A program made the translations under genes and the position numbers. From Prostheceraeus crozeri (taxonomy: Eukaryota > Platyhelminthes > Polycladida > Euryleptidae), in assembly GCA_907163375.1 (NCBI GenBank), contig CAJQUW010013658.1, positions 595,852 through 659,851 of the forward strand: a DNA stretch of 64,000 bases. The letters are read 5' to 3'. Below the pieces are notes generated by a model. The model ran no database searches, was not told the origin of the DNA, and worked only from the letters and a program-made list of their open reading frames with translations. How positions within the stretch are numbered: position 1 is the first letter of the stretch; every line of letters starts with the position of its first letter. Positions 36,590 through 48,607 of this stretch are shown here, one piece after another.

Positions 36590-38399
36590 CAGGGTGTTTC
36601 AGAAATGCTGGGCACAACTTGATGAATCATAATTCCCATTTATGCAGCCATTTGAACGAGATCCATTTGAATCTATAGAAGTAGGAGTCACACTATGTCT
36701 ATGCAAAAGTGAGGGACTCTGCCTCCATTAGAATTCGCTGCTAATTTGCTCAGACAATCAGCAAATATGACTGTTCATAGTTTTGCATTTTATACCGCTG
36801 TTTTAGTTGATTTTGAGCTATGGTTATGTTAGATAGGCTATTCATTCCATAATCAATTTCAGTACTTGAATTGAATACTTGACCTCAAATCACAGTAAGT
36901 TTACAAGCATACTCAATTTCTATGATTTCAAATGTTAATACATTGTTTTCCGCATAAATTCAAACTGATATTCGTTCACTGATATATCGATTTCTTCATT
37001 TTGCACTGTTAGCAAGTAAGAGTTTTAAAGTACTCGCGTTATGGCTGAAGATGACAGACTTGAGCAGAAGATTAAGGCTGTACGTTTATATTCTCTTTCT
37101 CAAAATGCTGTTGAGGTTGAAAGACAACTTTTACGTCAATATGGAGAGAATGCAATCGATCGTAGAACGATTGGACGCATCAATAAACAGTTTGATAAAA
37201 CTGGTAGTGTTCAACCGAAAAACTGAAAAAGCCTACCGGTAGACCACGGTCTATCACGACCGATGAAAACAAGGCAGTTGTTGGTTGAGCTGCTTATTGA
37301 CAATGGTGCCGAGCCTATGTCAAGCCGGAAATTGTCAAATGCCTGTCATCTAAGCCATTCGTCCACTTACAGACTTCTCAAGGAACTGAAGTGCAAGCCG
37401 TATATTCCACGCTTGATAAATGAATTGTCCGAAGACGACTTTGATCGCAGAGTTGAAACTTGCGACATCTTACTGGGTATGATGGATAGAGATCCCGAGT
37501 TCGCGAATAACATCTTATGGTCTGATGAAGCGCAATTCAAACTTTCTGGAACAGTCAATCGACACAACTGTGTAATCTGGTCGACACAAAACCCTCAGTG
37601 CACTGTTGAAAGTAATGGTCAGGCCCCAGGCGTAATGGTATGGTGTGGCATTCGTTCGAGTGGAATAGTTGGTCCTGTATTCATCGATGAAAATCTCAAA
37701 GTTGAGAAATATCTTGACTTGCTTCGTGAACATGTCTTCTCCATCAATGATGACAATATGTGGTTCATGCAAGATGGTTGTCCGGCACATTACGCCACAT
37801 CAGTCAGGAGACACCTGGACCAGCACTTTAAAGAAAGATGGATTGGTCGTCGAGGTCATGTGCAGTGGGCCCCACGTTCTCCGGACCTTACACCTTGTGA
37901 TTTTTTTTATGGGGCTTCCTCAAAGATAAAGTTTTTGCACGTCGACCTAGGAGTCTTCCAGACTTAAGGAGCTTCATCATCGAAGAAGTTCACAACATAA
38001 CTCCAGAACTGTGTCATAAAGTTTGCCAGTCCGTTTCTTCCCGATTTCGAGCGTGCATTGCCAAGGAAGGCCAACAGTTTGAACATGATCGATAACTTGT
38101 ACTTTGACTATGCTCTCATTGTTTTCTTGTTAAATGTCTATTATTTGCTTATACAAGTATACCTTTATCAAAGAAAAAAGGCTTCTTCATTTCCCGATTT
38201 AGCGGTTAAAATGATAGTAGCCCTAATTATATAAGTTTACTAAGATCTGCAGGTGTACATGAATACATCGGCTATATAACATGTTTACATCAATATGAAG
38301 TTTTGCGACTGTCAGGGCACTTTTACGATGGTAAATATAGATAAAGATCATGATATAAAAATTTTTATGCAAAGTGCCCAGGATTTCTGAAACACCCTG
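36590..38399 (+). mobile_element. Tc1/mariner DD41D element, copy 2
   Basis: 1810 bases with the same 25-base inverted ends and TA borders as copy 1. It sits at the same position within the hAT sequence, so the two are descendants of one insertion. Confidence 0.9.
37041..38095 (+). pseudogene. DD41D transposase, copy 2 (frameshifted)
   Basis: The layout is as in copy 1: N-terminal helix-turn-helix region from ATG 37041, the shared loss of frame near 37224 after SVQPKN, then a long frame from 37263 with the three catalytic aspartates (DEAQF, MQDGCPAHY, SPDLTPCDFF). It lacks the extra deletion found near 25907 in copy 1. The T-run near 37900-37908 is one base longer than in copy 1, and the frame is again lost there. 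The coding sequence ends EGQQFEHDR at 38095. The shared lesion shows that the element was already dead before the duplication. Confidence 0.88.
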
Positions 38400-38859
38400 T
38401 AGTTCAGATGGTTCAGATAGTTCCAATTCGATTTCAGATCTGCCCAAATGAATTTCAGATATGATCCAGATGAATTGGAGATCTCCAGTTGAATTAAAGA
38501 TCTTTTCAAAGATAACTTCTGACAGATATCTGAAATTCAGCTAGAGAAATCTGAAATCCATCTAATGTCTGAAATTCATTAGGAAAGATCTGAAATCGAC
38601 ATGGAAAAGGTGCTTTGATACCAAAAGTTAACATACAGGGATGATAGAGAAGTTTTCGGACTTTGAATGCTACATAGTCTTTTCAAACGACCATAATAAG
38701 TCTCCAAAACAAAGGCAAAAACGTCAATCACCAATAAATAAATTTCAAAATTTTCCGGAAAATTTTGAAAAAATTGGAAAATTTTCCCTTTGTATCACTA
38801 CTCTAGTGGAGAGGTGTGTGAACACAGATGTGAAGAGGATTCTTGCGCAGTTGTGACTG

Positions 38860-39131
38860 ATGTACAGACCAATCGGTGGATTGGAAGATGTGAACCTGTT
38901 GAGTGGCCACCTCATTCACCCGACTTGTCACCTCTCGACTTTTACTTTTGCGGTCATCTCAAATCCATGGTGTATGCCAAGAAGATCAGGGATCTGCATC
39001 ATTTGCGAGGAAGAATTGTTGCTTGTGCCTGCATTTCGTCGGATGTTTTCAGTCGTGTTCGTACTGACTGGAAAAATCGTCTCCTGCTGTGTGTACAACA
39101 GAACGGTTCCCACATAGAACACATAATGTGA
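38860..39131 (+). pseudogene. IS630/Tc-type transposase C-terminal fragment
   Basis: The frame reads NRWIGRCEPVEWPPHSPDLS, then PLDFYFCGHLKSMVY. This is the characteristic C-terminal stretch of IS630-related transposases (RWIGRxGPxxWPxRSPDLTPLDFFLWGxLK), and it ends NGSHIEHIM and a TGA. The first two catalytic residues and the N-terminal domain are missing. It lies just right of hAT copy B, which may have inserted into an older transposon copy. It is a different lineage from both other Tc-type elements in the window. Confidence 0.72.
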
Positions 39132-39699
39132 TTAACCTTTTTTTTGCGTCTTGTTGAATACTATTAATGTTAATATTACTATTCATATTAAAATAAATAG
39201 TTTTCATCTTATTTTAGATCCAAGGATTTACAGGTCAAATAAAGCGATAGGATATCTACATTCCATGCGCGGAGACTTATAAATAACCATGTATGTCTGT
39301 CAGTGTGACGTTTGCAATGTGCATTGTGATGTCAATTTGATAACAAATTTTTAAACACTCTCAGTATAGAGTTGCGAACTTTCGAATCACTATGCTGCAC
39401 ATGTTGGCCTACAGCATGATTTTCGTAGGCCCCTAGTTTGAGGTCTTTTCAATTTTGTAGTCATAAACTGAGATATCTAGGAGGGTTTTGTCATGTTTCA
39501 AAGCCACTAACTTCCTTCAGAGTTGGGCATTTTTGTAAGCATTCGAAAATTTTGATCACTGTCACTGCTTTCGTGCCACACGTAACAGGTATGACCGACA
39601 GCAAAAATCTTAAAGTGTGTAGCTACACTGAGATCTTTTTACTTGTATCAGACGAAAGATAGGTCAAATTCTACCTTTCAAAATTGACCGCTTCAATCA
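39132..39699. other. no gene seen
   Basis: About 570 bases between the transposase fragment and the LINE. A poly-T run is near 39139. No recognisable frame. Confidence 0.35.
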
Positions 39700-41568
39700 A
39701 TTATTTTTATCACGGAAAGCAATGAAAATTCATAATGTTGCTAAATTCAGTGATGATAACTATTGCAGCTTTCGAATTGACGAGAATTGCCAATGCAATC
39801 AGAGTGTTCTACTCAAGCCTGCTATTGATTCCTCATGTGACTCGATTCAATTTCGTAAAGTGATGGATTTTCGCAAGAGCCATGTTGAATCTTTCAGAGC
39901 GAAATTAAATACGTATAGATGAGAGAATTTGTACAAATCGAACATTGATCTCCAATCAAAATGTGACAAATTCTACAACGTCATTTCAAATACAATGAGA
40001 GAAATTCCTGTTGCGCTTATGGAAATGACTTCAAGGGATAAACCCTGGCTAACGCCGATACTAAAGCATTTGATCAACCTCAAACATGATGCTTATCGAT
40101 AGGAAAATTTTGGACAGCATCGGCATTATAAGAATAAAGTAGAACTCGAAATCTCGAAACAAATTTGGTCAATAAAAATTTGGTCATTTCAATTCAAACT
40201 GGCTGCGTTCCTATGCAGTGGAAATTGGCAAGTATTACACCAGTGCCCAAGACAAAGAATTCCTCATTAAATGACCTACGACCTATCTCGCTTTTGCCAA
40301 TAATGAGCAAGATTCTTGAGCATTCAGTTTTGAACTTTGTGAAAGAACGCATCCTTCGATGCTATGGAAGTAACCAATTTGGTTTTAGACCGGCGTCATC
40401 AACACTACATGCTCAAATTTGCATCCAAGAGTTTCTTACGATCAATTTAGATTTGCCTGAAAATTCAGGGGTTCTTCTGATTTCCTTCGACATGAGTAAA
40501 GCTTTCGACAGATTTTCGCATGAATCCATAATAAATTTTCCTGTGCTGCGTTCCTTTTCTCCGAGCTTTGTTTCATGGATTCGTAACTATCTTTAGGACA
40601 GGAGTCAACGTGTCTGTCTAAATGGCCATATCTACAGTCCTATCGTAAAAGTTTCATCCGGAGTGCCACAGGGATCAATCTAAGGTCCGTGTTTATTTAA
40701 TGCTGTACTGGGCTCACTCCGACCATTTGCAACTTCAGCATCTATGATAAAATATGCTGATGATGCAATTTTACTACTACCGTACCGAAAGAAAGATTCT
40801 GCAGATAGTCTAATTGATTGTGAGATGACAAACATGACTAACTGGTGTATTTCACATGGGCTCATACTTAACCACGGTAAAACGAAGTCCATGTTTTTCT
40901 CCAGTTCCAACATCAAGCCTCCAGTTGCATCTGACACCTTGTTATGCAACACAATGAAAATTCTGGGAGTAACATTTCAAGTCAATTTAAAATGGGACCA
41001 GCATGTAGAGCATATTTGTAAGCTTGAGGCTCGTCGAGTAAATGTTCTTAGGATCCTTAAGCATTTGTTGTCAAAGGAGGATCTAATTACGGTGTACAAA
41101 GTGTATATTTTGAGCATCTTGGAATATAACTCTCCACTACTGGTTGGTATCAGCAGGAAAGGAAGCCAAAAGATTGAAGCCATCAGGAAGCGAGCTCACA
41201 ATATAATTTGTGGAAAGAACTGTACTTGTTCATCATTTGCTCCTTTATCTGACAGACGTGAGGCTAGAGCCATGATGGAGTTCAAAGGTCTTATAAGACC
41301 TGACAGCACTCTAAACTTTCTTTTTCCTCAGAAAATGACCTATTCCGGCCACCTACGGGTTTCAGTGGTGAAGTCTAAGCGAAGAGCCTCCTCTTTCATT
41401 CCTTACTGTACAAATTTGTATAACAAACTATGCGCCAAATCAACCGTTTAAAATGAAATATGAATTTATTGAAATGTGCACTTACTTCCTTTTACTTGAC
41501 TCTCTTGTGTAATGTTTGATTTTCAATCTATCTGAATAAAGACGCTATATTATTATTATTATTGTTAG
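39700..41568 (+). pseudogene. 5'-truncated, decayed LINE (jockey/CR1-like) ORF2
   Basis: The plus strand shows the linker before the reverse transcriptase (KCDKFYNVISNTMREIP, RDKPWLTPILKHLI, near 39960-40075), then the RT. The RT has PISLLPIMSKILE, SFDMSKAFD (motif A), SGVPQGS (motif B) and KYADDAILL (motif C). The C-terminal region (YKVYILSILEYNSPLLVG, KRAHNIICGKNC) stops at about 41451. In-frame stops lie after NYL (near 40597) and after PQGSI (near 40681). The start of the RT domain is missing between about 40160 and 40200. The 3' UTR ends in ATT repeats (41549-41568), a tail typical of this LINE group. The endonuclease is absent. It is closely related in style to the LINE at 63239-63998. 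Confidence 0.88.
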
Positions 41569-41746
41569 ATAAATTGCAGTTGTGTTGATGTTTAGGGATG
41601 TGCATCACGGGCTTGCTGATGATCGCTGATATTCGATGAAGTGGCAAGGTCTGTTCATGACTGCTCCCAGTTTTCAATTTAGGATGCGACTATTTACAAG
41701 TTTTTTAGCAATCTCAAATGAATTTTTAAAGAAAGATTTAGATAAC

Positions 41747-42248
41747 ATTTTGTAAATGATCTTATTAAATAATTAATCTTTCGACGCACGATCTTTTTCT
41801 TATTACGAAATATATTTCGTCGGACCGCCCTTGTCAATCAATTTTACAGTATTGCACAGTATGATTTGAAATCAAATTCAGTTACATGTAACAAGAAGAA
41901 TGTCAAAATATCATTGGTAAAGTTAAAGATAATAATTAAAATTGCCTACATTGACATTACAGCATTAAGAGACTATGGTATATGGCAGATGTGATGAAAA
42001 GGTAGCACATAAAGAGTGCTATGTGCTGCGCTCATGAACGCTTAACTTCTCTGTCTTTGACTTGTCTTTAACTTTACCAATGATATTTTGACATTCTTCT
42101 TGTTACATGTTACTGAATTTGATTTCAAATCATACTGTGCAATACTGTAAAATTGATTGACAAGGGCGGTCCGCCGAAATATATTTCGTAATAAGAAAAA
42201 GATCGTGCGTCGAAAGATTAATTATTTAATAACATCATTTACAAAATA
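41747..42248. repeat. foldback repeat with ~185-base arms
   Basis: Arms at about 41747-41931 and 42066-42248 are reverse complements with few mismatches (tttcgacgcacgatcttt and cgaaatatatttcg recur inverted), around a centre of about 130 bases. It lies 180 bases beyond the LINE tail. No protein is encoded, and no clear target duplication was found. Confidence 0.78.
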
Positions 42249-44927
42249 TTTACAAGTTGTTTTGAATTTACAGAAAGCAGAAATACAGTAGGCCTGCATC
42301 AACACTGATGGCTATTACGAAGAAATGGCATCTTTGTTCTTACTAAAGAGCATGTCCTTAGTATAATAAAAGTAACTATCTTGTCCACACACAATGTGAA
42401 AGAAAATATCCGTAATTTCCTTCGACCGTTTCATTGAAAATAAAGATAAAATAGAAAATGTAAATATACGAACCCAAAAACAAATACATGTAGTTAGTAC
42501 CAAAAATTCAAAAAACGGCTAGAAGAACTTCTAGAAGAAAAATGCACTATTCAGCGCTATTTTACTCTGACAGTAGGGCCTATCAGAGATGTTAACAAAC
42601 ATTTCTATTTTGTCAATTATTTATCCAGATGATGTGAATAATACTGAAGCATTCATTAATAATAAATAGACCACTGTCGTAAATTATCGAAATATGGATG
42701 CATGCATGAAATAAGTACAATTAGAATACATATTATATCAAATAATAAGTTCAAATATAAAAGATTATCGGTAATCTCAGATAGGGTTAAAGGACCAACA
42801 GGGGTCGAATGAACGATGGTTTTATCATATGAATTCAATGTGAAGGATCGTTAACAGCTTGTTGCTTTCGTCGGTAGTCATACATGAGTCATGTACATGA
42901 CACAAGAGCAACTTAACCAGGGTGAAGGCCATGGGTTGATGAGCTTTCAATAAGAGCAACTATGCATCACTTATCGGCTCAATAGAATGTCCATGAATAC
43001 CTGCATCTGTTGTAACATGTAGGGCCTTCAAGGGTGATGCACGGCTGGTGTTAATTTGATGCTGAGCAATTTGGAAAATATTACTGCTACTCTGAGGCCC
43101 ACTTTACAACTTCGAGTGTTTCCTATAACTAAATGTAAATGCATTTATCCGCATGCATTTATCAAATCCGAGAACAATTTTTTTTATTTCGTGACTTTGA
43201 TGCCGATTATGATGAATTCGACGTCTTGAATTTTATCAAGTTTTTTTTGAAATTTTCTTGATGAAATAAGTGAAATCGGCGAAGAAAGTGCAATGAGTCA
43301 TTCGATGTGCAACTAAGCAGGTAGCAGTCATCCGTAATCTGCGTATTAAATTGAAATTAGATGTCCTTATCTAGGTTTATAAGAATGCTGATGTTATCTG
43401 TCAATTTCGATATACAAGCCTACTAGAGTTAAAGTTGACAAAATTTTCTAATAAGTTAAGTCAGTTGTTGTCGTACGTGGAAACGACTGCGGTCACCCTG
43501 CACTCAGACAGGCGATAATTCAATATTCTGCATAGTTGGACTTAATGTGAAGTTAAGAGCAGCCTGTACTGTTCAAATCAGGATAAAAAAGGTCTTCAAG
43601 TGAGCAGATTCAAGAGGCCCGTTCCGCATTCACAACTCCGAACTAACTGACCCTGACTAACTGACCTCTTCTCATCTACTGTCGAAATGGTATTGCTTAA
43701 TATACGTCTACTTTGTCAGGTGAGTTGTGCCTCTTTCTATTTTATTGGATATCTATTAGCAGAGGTGGGATTATCCGGATTCCGGAACTTCATTTCTGAA
43801 TAATAATCGAATCAGAGCGTCGAAAATCTTAAAGCGATTATCCGATTTGGCCAGGTCGTTGCCATCGACATCTTTTAAGCAGTGGTGCTTAGACAACAGA
43901 TGCTTCCCATGCAATGGCTCGCCCAATCCAGTTTTCAAGTGCCCTTGTATATTTCTCAGATGCCAAGGTTTACACTGTAAATTGCTCGATACCAATTACG
44001 AAGGATGCATACCAAGATATTTTTTGGCATATTTTCGTACATATTTGCATGCTTTTCGCATGATTTAATGGATTTTATCAATAAAGATGTTTATTGATAA
44101 ATATATGTTTCACCAATGTTGCATGGTTCTTACAACTGTTTTGTAAGTAGTGAGATAATAACATTTAAGAGTCAAACTTACAATACTGAATTCGATTTCA
44201 ATACATGCAAGTCTAAATAATAAATAATATTCAACCATCAACAATTACTCATTATGTAATTTTGGAAATAAGCATACACTGTATTATCAATCCGAAATAA
44301 AGACACATTATAATTTATGAACGAAAAATATATTTATGTTTGAGATATATAAGTAAACATGGTTGCACAAAAGATACCGTTTGATTGAAATTATGTTATT
44401 CAAGTTAGTTTATTAAGTAGAGCTAACCAAGAGTACAACTACTTACTAGGCAAATAGCAACGATGACATACAGCGCAAATTTCCCAATAAGTCTAATCCA
44501 GTAAAACACCGCACTATCAAAAAGAAATAATCACGACTGATACTGCTGAAAAAAGGTTTTTGATAGTAGTATATAATAAATACAATTTTTGCTAGGTGAC
44601 ATAAAGCTCTATATGCGAAGGCCATACAAATGAGGACGAACTCGCATAGGGTCTCGTATATAAAACATACCAACAACTCGTATTTCATCGTAAAACAGCC
44701 AATCGCAAATAGAATAGTTCGCATCGCTACATACCAATCACATACGAAAGAAGTCAGGTCTCGTATGAAAAACATACCAGATCTCTGTAAACATACGAGA
44801 ATCTGGTATCAAATGTTAGTTTCAAATTGTATGTAAATTTGGTAAATGTTTGTATGTAATTTTCGCATCCAGCGATTTACAGTGTACGTGTTTTCTTAGT
44901 ATTTACTGGACATTTGAGCTGCAGTTC
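42249..44927. other. 2.7 kb without a supported gene
   Basis: AT-rich sequence with only short frames. At 43764 a hAT-like terminus (cagaggtggga) may be present, but no matching end was found. From about 44600 to 44870 the words cgtat and catacca recur, without a clear unit. Confidence 0.3.
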
Positions 44928-45239
44928 AAAAGTTAATGCTTGGCCTAGGAGCCCTTTCTTCCACAATAAGATACAACTCAAAAGTACAACTCAAATATAT
45001 TATGCCCAATTTTTCGCATCTTGGTTTATCAAGAATGTTATGATGACTGAATTGCAGGAGTATAATTGAGATTTGAAATAACCAGATAGGGTATAGGACA
45101 AAGTGAGACTTACTAAAAAAATCGCAAAGCTATGCTACAACATAGAACATCGTGAACGCATTGATAAGTAAGTAAAAAATATCAAATAGAAAAAATGGAA
45201 AGTCAGACTTTACATCCATTGATAAGTCTATCTGTTGGT

Positions 45240-45480
45240 TGGCATTTTTGTATCTCAATCTCCTCTAAGACGCTTATTGCGTCCTAGCAAGGAAACCAGT
45301 CCATGTCCTTTAGATTGTGCAACCTGCTTAACATCTGAAATGAGAGGAAAATGTTATCAAAAGAATGTTATCTACAAGATATAATGTTACGTCTGTATCG
45401 AAATTTACATCGGAGAAACAAGTAGAACAATCAAACAAAGAATTTATGAATAACAACACAATCCGAATCATTGGTATATA
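45240..45480 (+). pseudogene. Penelope-like GIY-YIG fragment
   Basis: The plus-strand reading gives CPLDCATC, then KCYQKNVIYKI and CIEIYIGETSRTIKQRIYE. This is the zinc-ligand and GIY-YIG start of a Penelope-like element endonuclease domain. It contains stops and is a relic. No reverse transcriptase was seen to its left. Confidence 0.65.
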
Positions 45481-45618
45481 TACATGTTTTATTAAATAGA
45501 ATATCGCTTTGTAACTTTAAGCATTTCTGCAAGCTTCTTTCGGTTTTTCTATATAGATCTTTTCCTTTTGTGCTGAGTTGTTTAAAAGCAATCTTTGAAT
45601 ACCATTTTATTATAAAAA

Positions 45619-45663
45619 ATTTCGACGTTTCGGACACACATACAAGGTCCATTATCAAGAAAT
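45619..45663 (-). ncRNA. hammerhead-ribozyme-like motif
   Basis: Read on the minus strand: ATTTC, core TTGATAA, a hairpin closed by GGAC/GTCC, GAAA, CGTC, then GAAAT. ATTTC and GAAAT pair as stem I and GGAC/GTCC as stem II; stem III is minimal. The layout matches a type I hammerhead with a very short stem III, as known from Penelope-like retroelements. Two core positions differ from the consensus CUGAUGA, so activity is uncertain. Confidence 0.5.
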
Positions 45664-45824
45664 GTAATGAAGACAAAAAATGCCAAAAAGTTCAAATTCA
45701 AAAGTTGTGGAGAGATAGGCATTAAGTAAAAACAAACTAGCTATGAGAATGGTGGTAACATTGATAGAACATCAAATATTTGGTGCAACTGCACCATAGA
45801 ATGTCACTGCTAGACAACATAGCA

Positions 45825-46120
45825 CTAAATGATATTGAGATTTCTTGTAAGTCCCTTATCCTGCTTGTTCATAGATGGACACTTCTCTTTGATGACTATT
45901 GACTCAGCTATCTGTAATTTGTTGATATCGTGATTTTTCCATAAGACATCAGTTGACGGGAAGAGGTTCTTTGGCTTCTTACTGTGAGATTCATAGAAAT
46001 GACCTCTAATGGATCCATTGTATTCATGCTGTTTCATGCGTGTTTTCAAAAGATTAGTCGTATAACCTATGTCCACTTTGTAGATAAAAAACAACGCCAA
46101 GGTATTCATTGATACGCGAT
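45825..46120 (-). pseudogene. Penelope-like GIY-YIG C-terminal fragment
   Basis: The minus-strand frame reads NTLALFFIYKVDIGYTTN, then LLKTRMKQHEYNGSIRGHF and LQIAESIVIKEKCPSMNKQ. It is the GIY-YIG core (IGYTTN in place of YVGxT) and C-terminal helix region of a Penelope-like element. The open frame spans 95 residues, but nothing upstream is intact. It lies head to head with the plus-strand fragment at 45240. Confidence 0.68.
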
Positions 46121-46387
46121 TCTATTTTTCCCGATGCATTTCGCCGGCTCTAATCATGGGTTACACCGGAATGAAGTCAGGACATCAAAAATGAATTGAG
46201 CTTTATTTCATTTTTCTTTGCTTCTGTTACTACTTGCCATTTGTTTACAGTATTGTAGTTTTCCGTAATTACTTATTGAAGTCATGTATCTTTTCTGTGC
46301 TGATTTCTATGTCTTGGTTCGTTGTCTCTCTACCTCTCAGCTGTTAACTCAATTCATTTTTGATGTCCTGACTTCATTCCGGTGTAA

Positions 46388-46418
46388 CCCATGATTAGAG
46401 CCGGCGAAATGCATCGGG
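46388..46418 (+). other. degenerate hammerhead-like motif, with inverted twin at 46130-46160
   Basis: CCC, ATGATTA, GAGCCGGC, GAAA, TGCATC, GGG follow one another, the same block order as the motifs at 45619 and 62164. Stem I would be CCC/GGG; stem II is weak. The inner palindrome arms carry one copy in each orientation, which fits terminal repeats of Penelope-like elements. Confidence 0.35.
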
Positions 46419-46991
46419 AAAAATAGAATCGCGTATCAATGAATACCTTGGCGTTGTTTTTTATCTACAAAGTGGTCAATAGCAAAGGCGTTTTCAAAAA
46501 TCTGAAGTATAACCTATGTATTGAGTGTTGTTACAAACACTCTCAGGGCAAGTGTAACGGTAAGCGAATATATACATGTGGTTCAACATCATCGAATTTT
46601 TAGTTTCACATTGATCACTCTTTATGTTGTAAAGAACAGAGGATCCCGGAAGTCATCTGAGATCTTGTTCATAAAAAGGGATGTACAACAGATGTAAAAA
46701 CCTTGACCTTCCAAATTTTCTTCTTTGCCTTTCCATTTTTCCTATTAGATCTTTTTTACTTGCTTATCAATGCTTTCACGATGCCCTAGTTGTAGCATAG
46801 CTTTACTATTTTTTAGAGAGTCTCACTTTGTCCTATATCCTATCTTCTTACTTCAAATCTCAATTATACCCTTGTAATCCAGTCATTATAACATCCTTGA
46901 CAAAGCAAGAGGCGAAAAATATGGTAAAATATTTGAATTGTACTTTATCTTATTGCGGAAGAAAGGGCTCCTAGGCCAAGCATTAACTTTT

Positions 46992-48607
46992 AAGATTTAC
47001 GTCTTTCGTGTTCTTAAATAATTGAAACTGCTTGACATGCTTACCGTGTTTACGAAAATTAACAATCAGTATTTTGTGATAACTACCCATATAGTATGCT
47101 CATGCTCACCATATAATTCGATACAAATCCTATGCACTAGAATTTCAACTCTCATCGGACCACCTTTTCAGTCAACATCAACGGTACCGGTATACATTGT
47201 TGGATTTTGAAACAATGGAAAGATACGGTGGCTTATTGTCAGCCATTTGACAGACAATTTAACAGTCAAGTCAGTATTTTGATTTTGACTAATTTTCTGC
47301 TTATCAGACAATTTTTGCCTTATCGCCCGGACTTATTTGTATTACTGCTTTTAATACATTAAAATAAGTATCACACCTACTTAAACATGTCAATAATTGG
47401 ATAGCATGCTTCATAATTTTCAATAGTTATAATGCAATACGTAAAACAAATAAAAGCAAGTCTGCCCAGATTCATTTAAGAATAAAAACTATTCATTTTG
47501 AGGGTCAAACATGTTTCAAGCAAAATTGCTCATCATCAGTGACAGGAGAAACAGATATTACAATATAATATTCGTATTCGTATATCCAGTATTCGTTTGC
47601 TTCATTTTCCAAAAATGGGAAATTTTATTATTTTTCGTAGTTATAGTTAAGTCAATAAAATCAATGGAGTATTTGACAGAATGTTTACTAGTGAACTTTA
47701 TCGGTGGAATTCAGCAATTAATGAAATCATAGAAATTTTCACAGTCAACATCATTTTCAAAGCAAACAGGAATGTCGTGAACGTAACGAATATACATCAA
47801 TGGCTTTATGTTGAAGTATGAAACTTCTTTTTCTATCACATCCATGGCGAATAATGCGGATTCAGTTATACTTTTGACCACGGTTGTGCAGGTACGCGCT
47901 ATCCGATGCCCGAGGCATCCCTCATCACAAGATGAGGTGCCCTAGTTTTCTGACTACCCGATGCCCGTTGCCTGAACTGAGGGTCCGGAAGCAAGTAATT
48001 GACTAAATAATTTTCTTAATAAGGTAACACACAAGCTTCCGGAACTGACTTTTTCTCAATCATTCTATTTCCACTGCTAACGCTAATTAATCATCTACTC
48101 GGTCTGCCATCTATTCTTAGTATATTTCTGATTCTATTCATTTCGTCATAAACTCGGCTCCGCAACATCGATGATTCAACAATTATTGGATTATATATTT
48201 TGTTTGCTGCAAAATCTAATAGCATACTGATAAGATTAAAAATATGATGCTAAAAACAAGTTGATTCATGTCTAAAATGGAATAGATTCCGGTCATTGCG
48301 GTCAGTAATTCAATATGACACTCAGACACGTTGTAGTTCAATATATTCTTCAACACTAATTCGATCTGATGTACGAGACGAACTCCACATACCTGTATAC
48401 CTCACAAAAAGTTACAAATTGAATAAAATTCCTGTTAGATTGAACGTAACGATTCATATTTGGAGGATCGTGTTCGCACTCACGACTTTCGACTATTCCA
48501 TACTGCTGATCTGGTTGAACGGCTATCTATTATCACAGTTGCATCAATTAATGAAAATGTTTAGGATTTTTCTTGACGCATGCTTCTTCAGGTAAACTGC
48601 AACTTTC
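46992..48607. other. upstream of the metalloproteinase exon, no gene seen
   Basis: It should contain the promoter or an earlier exon of the metalloproteinase gene, but I could identify neither. Short frames at 47511-47732 and 48296-48595 have no recognised features. Confidence 0.3.

Larger units (their letters stand above)
35980..38800. mobile_element. non-autonomous hAT element, copy B, with nested Tc1/mariner
   Basis: Ends TAGTGATG (35980) and CATCACTA-like ...tgtatcacta (38800). The flanking 8-mers are CTTTAGTG (35972-35979) and CTCTAGTG (38801-38808), a target duplication with one later change. The DD41D element occupies 36590-38399. It is the right partner in the crossover that created the chimera at 24599. 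Confidence 0.87.
44928..46991. repeat. 2-kb palindromic cluster of Penelope-like fragments
   Basis: Outer arms (about 44928-45212 and 46705-46991) are diverged reverse complements; for example aaaagttaatgcttggccta is complementary to the right end. Inner arms (46072-46200 and 46348-46475) are almost perfect reverse complements. Between them lie GIY-YIG fragments on both strands. The pattern fits two Penelope-like elements in inverted orientation, with terminal repeats in the middle. Confidence 0.68.

Noticed and set aside
43764-44060. Possible hAT terminus cagaggtggga and overlapping frames on both strands
   Set aside because: No complementary end or 8-base duplication was found, and neither translation is recognisable.
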